The notes below the pieces were generated by a model. The model was not told the origin of the DNA and did not search any database. It was given only the letters and a program-made list of their open reading frames with translations. A DNA stretch of 64,000 bases from contig JABMLH010000003.1 in assembly GCA_013205085.1 (NCBI GenBank), positions 657,154 through 721,153 of the forward strand, read 5' to 3'. Position 1 is the stretch's first letter; each line of letters begins with the position of its first letter. The translations under genes and the position numbers were made by a program. Source of the stretch: Microbacteriaceae bacterium VKM Ac-2854 (GTDB lineage Bacteria; Actinomycetota; Actinomycetes; Actinomycetales; Microbacteriaceae). Below, one piece after another: positions 56,689 through 64,000 of the stretch.

Positions 56689-57887
56689 CGAACCGACACC
56701 GCCAGCTGATCCTGCAGCAACGCGCCGAGACGGGTGATGCCCTCGCGGATCTTCTCGGCACTCACGCCGGAGAAGCTGACCCGGGCATGATTCGCCTCCT
56801 GGACGACGGGGTAGAAGGTCGCTCCGGGGACGTAGGCGACTTTCGCCTTCGGCAAGGCTTCGTCGCGCATGAACGCAGCGGCGTCGAACCCTTCGGGAAA
56901 GGTCAGCCAGGTGAAGAGCCCACCCTCCGGGGTGGTGTAGTCGACTCCTTCCGGCATGACTTCGGCGAGCACGGCGAGCATCTCGTCCCGCTTCGCGCGA
57001 TAGTTCTCCCTGATGCGAAGGATGTGCGCATCGATGTCGAATCGGTCCAGATACGCGGCGGTAGCCGCCATGTTCAGGGTGCTGCATTGCGTGTCGGCAG
57101 CGAGCTTGAGCAGGCCGAGCTTGGCCAGAAGATCGCCGCTCGCGATGGCCCAACCCAGTCGCATCCCTGGCGCGAGGATCTTCGAGAAGCTGCCCAGGTG
57201 GATGACGCGGCCCTGTGTGTCCATGCTCTTCAACGTAGGCTGCGACTCGCCTTCGTAGCGCAGATCGCGGTAGGGCGTGTCTTCGACGACGATGACGTCG
57301 AAGCGGTTGGCCAGCTCGATCAGCCGGCGCCGACGCGGCAGGCTCATGGTCACACCGGTCGGGTTCTGGAAGTCCGGGACGGTGTAGATGAGCTTCGTCT
57401 CGGGGTGCTCGGTCAGTAGCTGCTCGAGGTGATCGGTGTCCATCCCGTCCTCATCCATCCGAACCCCGAGGTATTGAGGTTCGTACGGGTTGAATGCGAT
57501 CAGCGCGCCGAGGAAGGTGGGGGTCTCCGCGATGATGACGTCACCTGCATCGATGAGCAGCTTGGCGACCAGGTCCAGACCTTGCTGGCCACCCTGCAGG
57601 ATGAGGACGTCCTCGATGCTGCATGGAGTACCGTCGCGGCGCAATCGAGCGGCGACGTGTTCGCGTAGCGCGGGCAGACCGTCGGAAACGGTGTACTGCA
57701 GCGCACTCGCGTTCTCGGGCACGAGGAGCTGGTCGAAGACGGAATGCAGGTCTTCGACGGGGAACAGCAGCGGGTCGGGGTATCCGCCGCCGAAGGAGAT
57801 GACCGACGGGTCGGCGCCCAAGCGCAGCAGCTCGCGGATCGCCGAGGGGCGCACGCCCGTCATCCGCTTGGCATAAATGATAGGCAT
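56685..57887 (-). CDS. PLP-dependent aminotransferase class I/II
   Basis: This 400-residue fold-type I enzyme resembles 2-aminoadipate/multiple-substrate (MocR-domain-like) aminotransferases. Visible blocks are ISFGGGYPDPLLFP, YTVPDFQNPTGVTMSLPRR, the PLP lysine in GSFSKILAPGMRLGW near residue 235, and ARVSFSGVS with the carboxylate-binding arginine. ATG 57887 directly follows the amidohydrolase stop, with GGAG upstream in that gene. It would convert the amino acid to a 2-oxo acid, the substrate class of the aldolases in the facing operon. Confidence 0.93.
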   Translation of the reverse strand: MPIIYAKRMTGVRPSAIRELLRLGADPSVISFGGGYPDPLLFPVEDLHSVFDQLLVPENASALQYTVSDGLPALREHVAARLRRDGTPCSIEDVLILQGGQQGLDLVAKLLIDAGDVIIAETPTFLGALIAFNPYEPQYLGVRMDEDGMDTDHLEQLLTEHPETKLIYTVPDFQNPTGVTMSLPRRRRLIELANRFDVIVVEDTPYRDLRYEGESQPTLKSMDTQGRVIHLGSFSKILAPGMRLGWAIASGDLLAKLGLLKLAADTQCSTLNMAATAAYLDRFDIDAHILRIRENYRAKRDEMLAVLAEVMPEGVDYTTPEGGLFTWLTFPEGFDAAAFMRDEALPKAKVAYVPGATFYPVVQEANHARVSFSGVSAEKIREGITRLGALLQDQLAVSVR

Positions 57888-58829
57888 CTAGTTCTTCTCC
57901 AGCTCTGCAATGTCGATGTCGTAAATTCGCGCCGCTGTGCGGAAGAACACGGCTTCCTGCTCGTCACGGCTGAGTCCGCGCACGGCGGCCCGGTAAGCGT
58001 CGAGGTACTCCGAGTAGCTCCAGCCGACGAGAGTGCCGACGGGGAAGTCGCTCCCGAACATGACCCGGTCCGCGCCGAAACTTTCCACGAGGTGATCGAC
58101 GAAAGGGATGATCCCGGCGGGCGTCTTCTCGGTCAGGTACGCAGCAGCGGCCGACGCTTTCACGGCCACGTTTGGCTGCGCGGCCATCACCGTGATCCCC
58201 TCGCGCCAACGAACCAGGCCCGCTTCGTCCTGCTCGATCGGACTGCCGATGTGATCGACGATGATCTGCAGCTGCGGGAAATCCGCCGCCAGCTCCGCGA
58301 CGTTCTCGGCCTGCCACGGGTACATCAGCACCTCCAAGGCCAAGCCGAGTTCGATCAGGACCGGAATCGCCTCGCGCCATACAGGGTCGCGGGCGAGATC
58401 CGCCTCCGGAACCATCCGGCGATCAGGGTGCGGCGTCCACGCGATGACCTGGCGCACCGCCTTCGTGCGACCGAAAGCCGCTTGAGCACGAATGTCGCGT
58501 TCGGTGTCCGCAGCGCCGAACGCTACGCCCACCGTGTAACGAATCGCGAGGTTGTCCGACTTGTCGAGTGTCTCGAGCCAGACGGTCTCGTTGATCAGAC
58601 CCTTCGCGGGGTCGAAAAGAGCCTCGACGTGAACGGAGGCGACCACGCCGCATCCGGCGATATCGGTCCGGTAGTTCTCGAGGAGGTAGTCCTTCCCCTT
58701 CAGCACGTCCAGGCGACCCTTCGGGCCGAAGCTTCCCGTCGGCATCAGCCACGGGTAGTCGTCGTTCGACAGATCCCACAGGTGGGTGTGGGCGTCGATG
58801 ATCGGACCGTCATACAGGAGCTCCGTCAC
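57888..58829 (-). CDS. Amidohydrolase-2 family (COG3618-type, lactonase-like) protein
   Basis: This 313-residue TIM-barrel protein has the metal-ligand block IIDAHTHLWDL, IIVDHIGSP and VMFGSDFPVG. COG3618 members hydrolyse lactones such as fuconolactone, sulfomuconolactone and 2-pyrone-4,6-dicarboxylate. GTG 58829 with AAAGGA upstream is chosen over 58856. It heads the reverse-strand amidohydrolase-aminotransferase-M20-FUSC set, divergent from the ABC importer. The substrate is unknown. Confidence 0.9.
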   Translation of the reverse strand: MTELLYDGPIIDAHTHLWDLSNDDYPWLMPTGSFGPKGRLDVLKGKDYLLENYRTDIAGCGVVASVHVEALFDPAKGLINETVWLETLDKSDNLAIRYTVGVAFGAADTERDIRAQAAFGRTKAVRQVIAWTPHPDRRMVPEADLARDPVWREAIPVLIELGLALEVLMYPWQAENVAELAADFPQLQIIVDHIGSPIEQDEAGLVRWREGITVMAAQPNVAVKASAAAAYLTEKTPAGIIPFVDHLVESFGADRVMFGSDFPVGTLVGWSYSEYLDAYRAAVRGLSRDEQEAVFFRTAARIYDIDIAELEKN

Positions 58830-58944
58830 GGTGGTGTCCTTTCGCTGGCTCGACACCGCAGGCTTCTCGAGCGGCGCTGCCTACATTTATAAGCGACCAT
58901 CGACGTCTGGCCTGCTGTTAATAGGCTCCGGGCGGAGATTGTTT

Positions 58945-58959
58945 ACACATACGAAACAC
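58945..58959. promoter_or_regulatory. Motif ACACATACGAAACAC in the divergent promoter region
   Basis: It is the partner of the site at 50686-50700 (13 of 15 identical). It lies between the divergent amidohydrolase and importer genes, so one regulator could control both directions and the ridA operon. Confidence 0.5.
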
Positions 58960-59057
58960 GAGGTGGGTACATTCCTTATCAGTACCTTCTGCATCACCGT
59001 CGCCCGGACCCCGCGGCGCACTCCTCTTCCCCGTGCCCCATCCCCCCAGGAGCCCTC

Positions 59058-59993
59058 ATGGTCAACCGCACCCTCATCACGCGCTCGGTGTTCAGCACCG
59101 TTGCGATCGCCGCTCTGGCTCTCACCGGCTGCAGCTCGACTGCTGCCGACAGTGACACGACCGACGCTGCCGCCGCGAGCGACATCCCCACCACGGCGTT
59201 CAGCCAGGAGATCCACGACTCGCTGCCCCAGGAGATCCTCGACGCGGATGAGCTCAAGCTCGCCGGCATCATCCTTCCTCCCTACGCCTACTTCGAGGAC
59301 GACGGCACCACGCTGCAGGGCTTCAACCTCGACGTCGTCGACCAGCTCAAGAGCGTGCTCGGCGTGGACATCAGCTTCGAGACCGCTCCGGCGATCACCG
59401 ATATGTTCACCGGCCTCAGCAGCGAGCGCTTCGACGCGAGCATCGCGCCGCTGTCGGACCTGCCCTCCACCGAAGAGAGCTACGACTTCGCCGACTGGCT
59501 CAACGAATACGTGGTCTTCCTCGTCGAGAAGGGCAACCCGGCCGGTATCGACTCGCTGGAGACCGCCTGCGGCACCACGATCGCCACCCTGCAGGGCGGC
59601 ACCGCTGAAAAGGTCCTCACCCAGGCCTCCACCGACTGCGAGACCGCAGGCAACAAGGCGATCACGATCAACACGTTCACGGACCAGAACACCGCCGTGC
59701 TCGCCGTACAGTCCGGACGAGCCGACGCCGCCTTCTCCTCCCAGATCCCGCTGAGCTACTACGTCTCCACCGACGACTCCTACGAGCTCGCCGGCGCCAA
59801 CCAGCTCAACGGTTTCCCGGCCTTCTCCATCGGCGCCTTCGCCCCCAAGGGCAGCCCCTTGATCCAGCCGCTGCTGGACGCCTTCCAGGAGATCCGCGAC
59901 TCGGGAGCGTACGACGCTCTCCTCGAGAAGCACGGCATCGAGGCCAACGCTATGGACGAGTTCGGCATCAACGTCGGAACCGCCGGCCAGTAA
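59058..59993 (+). CDS. Polar-amino-acid-type ABC transporter substrate-binding lipoprotein
   Basis: This 311-residue family 3 solute-binding protein has a signal peptide ending in the lipobox LTGC. PYAYFEDDGTTLQGFNLDVVDQL and RFDASIAPLSDLPSTEES follow, and a cysteine pair is present (TACGTT, TDCETA). Such proteins bind amino acids or opine-like compounds. ATG 59058 has AGGAG upstream. It starts the five-gene forward operon ending in the aldolase. Confidence 0.94.
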   Translation: MVNRTLITRSVFSTVAIAALALTGCSSTAADSDTTDAAAASDIPTTAFSQEIHDSLPQEILDADELKLAGIILPPYAYFEDDGTTLQGFNLDVVDQLKSVLGVDISFETAPAITDMFTGLSSERFDASIAPLSDLPSTEESYDFADWLNEYVVFLVEKGNPAGIDSLETACGTTIATLQGGTAEKVLTQASTDCETAGNKAITINTFTDQNTAVLAVQSGRADAAFSSQIPLSYYVSTDDSYELAGANQLNGFPAFSIGAFAPKGSPLIQPLLDAFQEIRDSGAYDALLEKHGIEANAMDEFGINVGTAGQ

Positions 59994-60037
59994 CCCGCTG
60001 ACCCGTCACCGAGTCACGAGAGCAAGGAAGTCAGCAC

Positions 60038-60993
60038 GTGAGTACGACACACCTGAACGCGCACAGCACGTCGGCCATCGACGTCTCGACGGCGCGACAC
60101 CGTCGCCGCCCCGGTCAGTGGATCGCGAGCGTGATCGTTCTGGCGATCGCCGCGGGGATCCTCTGGACCTTCGCCGGCAACCCCACCGTCGAATGGGACC
60201 TGATCGCCAAGTACCTGTTCTTCCCCAACATCATGTCCGGCCTCGTCACCACGCTGTGGTTGACCGTGGCGTCCATGGTGATCGGCATCATCGGCGGCGT
60301 CTTGCTCGCCGCGTGCCGGCTCTCGAACAATCTGCTCCTGCGGGGTGCTGCGGACGTTTACGTCTGGTTCTTCCGCGGCACCCCTCTGCTGGTGCAGCTG
60401 ATCTTCTGGTACAACATCGCGATCTTCATCCCGCGCATCGAGATCGGCATTCCCTTCGGCGGTCCGACCTTCGTCTCGGAGTCGACCAACGACGTGGTGA
60501 CTCCTCTCCTGGCCGCACTGCTCGGTCTGGCGTTGAACGAGGCGGCGTACATGTGCGAGGTCGTCCGCGGTGGACTCATCTCCGTGTCGCCCGGCCAGGC
60601 CGAGGCCGCCCAGTCGCTCGGACTGTCCTCCCGCCAGACCTTCGCTCAGATCGTGCTGCCGCAGGCGATGCGCTCGATCGTCCCGCCCACCGGCAACCAG
60701 GTCATCTCGATGCTGAAGGGCACATCCCTCGTCTCCGTCATGGCGGTGTACGACCTCTTCTACTCCGCCCAGGCGATCTACACGAACAACGGCAAGATCA
60801 TCCCCCTGCTGATCGTCGCCTGCATCTGGTACCTCGTCGCCACCAGCGTCCTCTACGTCATCCAGTCCCGCCTCGAGAAGCGCTTCGGCCGCGGCGTCAG
60901 CCGTGCCAAGCCTGCCAAACGCGGCACGAAGAAGGACGCCGCGCTCACGAGCGTTGATCGCCCCGCCACCACGCGAACCGAAGGAGGCTCCCT

Positions 60994-60997
<4 letters not shown>
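60038..60997 (+). CDS. Amino-acid-type ABC transporter permease
   Basis: This 319-residue protein of the HisM/GlnP family has helices flanking the loop EVVRGGLISVSPGQAEAAQSLGLSSRQTFAQIVLPQAMR, which contacts the ATPase. It is a single permease, so it likely forms a homodimer. It lies 44 bp after the binding protein and overlaps the ATPase gene by four bases. Confidence 0.95.
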
Positions 60998-61814
<817 letters not shown>

Positions 61815-61818
<4 letters not shown>

Positions 61819-62525
61819 GCGTCAGCCCCGACGTCGTCATCAATACGGACACGCCGCGCGTCCCCGACGAACTCCTCGAGGCCCTGCGCGAGCTGGACCT
61901 GCCCACCTTCGGTCACCTGCTCGAGTCCGGATTCGCCGAGGGCCTGCAGCACATCGTCGGACCCGCCGCACTCGCCGTCGGCCGCGTCGTCACCGTCAAG
62001 CTGCTCGACACCGACTCGCGGATGCTGCATTACAGCACCGCCCTGGTCCAACCCGGCGACTTCGTCGTCATCGAGGCCGGAGCGAACGTGCGCTACGCGA
62101 GCGTCGGCGGCGGCATCGCCGGCGCCTTCGCAGCCGCCGGAGTCGTCGGAATCGCCGTCGACGGACGCTGCACAGACATCGTTGAGCTGCGTGAATCGGG
62201 CATGGCCGTCTACAGCCGAGGCCTCTCCCCCTTCACCACCCGCAGCAACGGCGGACCTATCCGCGGCTCCATCAACGTACCCGTCTCCGTCGGCGCCATC
62301 GCGGTGACGCCGGGCCTCATCGCGCTCGGCGACGAGAACGGACTGCTGTTCGCTACAGCCGAGCAGGTCGAGGCGCTCATTCCCCGCGTGCACGAGCTTC
62401 TCGCGTGGGAGCCGCCTGCCATGGCGCGCGTCCGAGCCGGAGAACGCCTCGCCGACATCCTCATCCCCGCCGACGATCTCGCCCACCTCAACACCCTCGC
62501 TCAGAGAAAGGCCACCACCTCGTGA
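61815..62525 (+). CDS. RraA-family protein (HMG aldolase/oxaloacetate decarboxylase-like)
   Basis: This 236-residue protein has the RraA-fold signature. YASVGGGIAGAFAAAGVVGIAVDGRCTDIVELRESGMAVY contains the GGxxA loop and the conserved Asp-Gly-Arg and downstream Asp that bind metal and substrate. Catalytic members cleave 4-hydroxy-4-methyl-2-oxoglutarate or decarboxylate oxaloacetate. ATG 61815 overlaps the ATPase stop and the stop overlaps the next aldolase. Retention of the catalytic residues suggests an enzyme rather than an RNase inhibitor. Confidence 0.9.
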
Positions 62526-63271
62526 CCGCGAAATTCGCCGCCTGGTTCAGCACTCCCAACATCGCCGGACTCGAAATCGTCGCGCAGGCCGGATACGCCA
62601 CCGTGATCTTCGACGCCGAGCACGGCAACTTCGACCTCGCCGACCTCAACCGCACCATTCCGTTCGCCAAGGCACTCGGGCTCACCGTGCTGATCAAGGT
62701 CTACGCCCCAGAGCGTGCGCCGATCCAGCAGGCGCTCGATTTCGGAGCCGATGGCGTGATCATTCCGCACATCCTCGACGCAACCCACGCCGCAGCTGTC
62801 TGCAGCTTCGCCAAGCTGCCTCCCCTGGGCGATCGAAGCCTCGCCGGCGGCCGGACCATGAGCTACCGCGGCTTCGATGCCAACTGGTCGGCAGCGCAGG
62901 ACCGCGCCACGCTCTGCCTGCCTATGGTCGAAGATCCCGCAGCACTGGACGACGTCGACGCCATCCTCGCCCTGGACACCGTCGACGGCATCTTCATCGG
63001 CCCCGGCGACCTGTTCGCCCGACGCGGCGGCGGCGGATACCGCATCACCGTTTTCGAGGAGAACACCCTTCGAGCCCTCGGACGTGCCGCCCGAGCCGCC
63101 GGCAAGCCGTGGATGATGCCCGCATGGTCCGAGATCGAACAACGCATCGCGCTCGAAGAGGGAGCCGACACGATCGGCGTGCTCCAGGAGTTCGCCGCGC
63201 TGCGCCTCTCATTCGAAGCATCACTCGCCGCAGCGCGCTCTCTCGCGGAGACCACGCCTGGCCCCGCCTGA
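62522..63271 (+). CDS. HpcH/HpaI-family 2-oxo acid aldolase
   Basis: This 249-residue TIM-barrel class II aldolase has IFDAEHGNFDLADL (acid residues), ALDFGADGVIIPHI and LPMVEDPAALDDVDAILALDTVDGIFIGPGDL. Family members reversibly split 4-hydroxy-2-oxo acids to pyruvate and an aldehyde. GTG 62522 overlaps the RraA-like gene by four bases. Two 2-oxo-acid-cleaving families in tandem behind an amino acid importer suggest stepwise cleavage of a hydroxylated 2-oxo acid. Its stop overlaps the start of a truncated frame at 63271. Confidence 0.92.
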   Translation: MTAKFAAWFSTPNIAGLEIVAQAGYATVIFDAEHGNFDLADLNRTIPFAKALGLTVLIKVYAPERAPIQQALDFGADGVIIPHILDATHAAAVCSFAKLPPLGDRSLAGGRTMSYRGFDANWSAAQDRATLCLPMVEDPAALDDVDAILALDTVDGIFIGPGDLFARRGGGGYRITVFEENTLRALGRAARAAGKPWMMPAWSEIEQRIALEEGADTIGVLQEFAALRLSFEASLAAARSLAETTPGPA

Positions 63272-63372
63272 TGGACCCGAACCAGGACGACGGTCAAGGA
63301 GAGCTCAGCACCGCCGGCCAAAACGCCGCTGAGAATACCCGCACCGGAACCATCATTCTCGGCTACAACTGA
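63271..63372 (+). pseudogene. Truncated 33-codon frame at the module edge, possibly universal stress protein N terminus
   Basis: ATG 63271 shares a base with the aldolase stop (TGATG), so it is translationally coupled. The frame ends with TGTIILGYN just before the repeated eda segment begins. TIILGYN resembles the first strand of UspA-type proteins, where a DGS-type loop would follow. The rest is missing, so it is probably a gene cut by the rearrangement. The family assignment is weak. Confidence 0.35.
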
Positions 63373-63385
63373 AATCGCTGACGTT

Positions 63386-63922
63386 TCACCTGCGAGTTGC
63401 GAGCTGGAGCGCGTCGCTCGCGAGATCGCGGATCGCATCGTGATCGCCTGCCGTGATTCGGTCTCGTGGCACCATCCATGATCCGCCGACGGCGATCACG
63501 GACGGGATGGCGAGGTAGGACCCGAGAGTTGCTGATCCGATTCCTCCGGTCGGCATGAACCGCGTGCCGGGGAAGACCGCGGACAGGGAGCGGACCGCGG
63601 CGGCCCCGCCGGACGTTTCTGCCGGGAAGAACTTCACCGTCGAAAGTCCGAGTTCTCGTGCCGCCATCACCTCCGTCGCTGTCGCTGTGCCGGGGATGAT
63701 CGGCACGCCGTGTTCGGCGGCGCGTTCGACCGTCGCTCGACTCAGTCCAGGGGACACGAGGAAGCGAGCGCCGGCGGCGACGGCGAGGTCGACCTGAGCA
63801 GGAGTCAGCACGGTGCCGGCGCCGACGATCAGCCGGTCGTCGTCCGAGAGCGCTGCGAGGGCGTCGAGCGCGCCCGGCGTTCGCAGCGTCAACTCGACGA
63901 CAGGCATCCCGCCTCGCGCTAG
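63386..63922 (-). pseudogene. KDPG/KHG aldolase, right copy, interrupted by an IS481-like element
   Basis: It is identical to the left copy from LARGGMPVVELTLRT to DALQLAT, including the Schiff-base lysine block STVKFFPAE. At 63919-63922 the sequence reaches CTAG and then leaves eda for the IS end, so about 35 N-terminal codons are absent on this side. The last residues (RR) differ from the left copy (GE). An ATG at 63907 could start a 173-residue fragment lacking the first strand of the barrel. Confidence 0.88.
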
Positions 63923-63923
63923 T
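63396..63923. repeat. Right copy of 528-bp direct repeat (eda)
   Basis: This is the counterpart of 49844-50371 with two mismatches and no gaps. The right boundary coincides with the IS481-like junction. The left boundary lies 24 bp after the truncated 33-codon frame. Confidence 0.97.
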
Positions 63924-64000
63924 TGTAGTTCCCTGGGACGTTGTTGTCGCTGACGCGGCTGGCTGGGGTGGATCCGCCGATGCCGGTGTGGGGTCTGTGG
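63919..64000 (-). CDS. IS481-family transposase, C-terminal fragment (window edge)
   Basis: The reverse strand reads HRPHTGIGGSTPASRV then VSDNNVPGNYN and stop. The HRPH..IGG.TP block near the C terminus is typical of IS481-type DDE transposases. The TAG stop is formed by the CTAG at the insertion junction, so the reading frame ends exactly where the element ends. The rest of the gene lies beyond 64000. Confidence 0.85.
   Translation of the reverse strand, partial: HRPHTGIGGSTPASRVSDNNVPGNYN
63923..64000. mobile_element. Terminal part of an IS481-like insertion sequence
   Basis: The element starts right after the target CTAG with TTGTAGTTCCCTGGGACG, the presumed inverted-repeat end, and contains the 3' end of its transposase. 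The uninterrupted target GCTAGT is preserved in the left eda copy at 50366-50371, which fixes the insertion point. The far end is outside the window. Confidence 0.82.

Overview
The window is high-GC actinobacterial DNA. The gene order argS / lysA-hom-thrC-thrB / rho-prfA-prmC, an actinobacterial-type Rho with a very long N-terminal insertion, a DUF222-HNH protein of the 13E12-repeat type, frequent GTG starts and ATGA/GTGA start-stop overlaps all point to Actinomycetota, most likely Microbacteriaceae (Microbacterium-like). This is inferred from gene content; no rRNA gene is present.

Layout. (1) About 1-9.0 kb is a cell-surface polysaccharide cluster: an O-antigen-ligase-like polymerase cut by the left edge, an acyltransferase-3 protein, an acyltransferase-3/SGNH protein, a flippase, a polysaccharide pyruvyl transferase and a polyprenyl-phosphate sugar transferase. 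(2) About 9.2-28.4 kb is conserved core: prmC-prfA-rho, a DUF222-HNH insertion, thrB-thrC-hom-lysA, rmlA-rmlC, a DUF2993 (LmeA-like) protein and argS. A lipoprotein, a transglutaminase-like protein and a second acyltransferase/SGNH protein follow. (3) About 28.6-33.0 kb is an eroded accessory region beside tRNA-Arg(CCG). It holds a tyrosine integrase broken by one in-frame TGA, about 1.1 kb without a convincing gene, an ECF sigma factor coupled to a membrane-anchored partner, and a TetR gene that has lost its N terminus. (4) About 33.0-49.8 kb is a rhamnogalacturonan/pectin utilisation locus: GH43, Gfo/Idh/MocA oxidoreductase, FUSC protein, a 1240-residue PL11-type rhamnogalacturonan lyase, GH42 beta-galactosidase, two LacI regulators, a YesL-like protein, a sugar ABC importer and L-rhamnose mutarotase. 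Three near-identical LacI-type operators sit just downstream of promoter-like sequences for GH43, PL11 and rhaM. (5) About 50.7-63.4 kb is a compact catabolic module: RidA, FMN alpha-hydroxyacid dehydrogenase, MFS permease, Lrp regulator, FUSC protein, M20 amidohydrolase, aminotransferase, lactonase-like amidohydrolase, amino-acid-type ABC importer, RraA-like protein and HpcH/HpaI aldolase. It reads like a pathway for a conjugated hydroxy-amino acid or related compound that I cannot name.

Module 5 is flanked by two direct copies of a KDPG-aldolase gene, 528 bp with two mismatches. The right copy is interrupted at a CTAG site by the end of an IS481-like element that runs off the window. The left copy appears frame-disrupted near its N terminus. 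Module 5 could therefore be lost by recombination between the repeats, and it may have arrived by duplication or transfer.

Functional picture. The PL11 lyase (secreted), GH42 and GH43 would dismantle rhamnogalacturonan and its galactan/arabinan side chains. The YesO/P/Q-like importer would take up oligosaccharides, RhaM would handle released L-rhamnose, and KDPG/KHG-type aldolase chemistry would handle keto-deoxy sugar acids.
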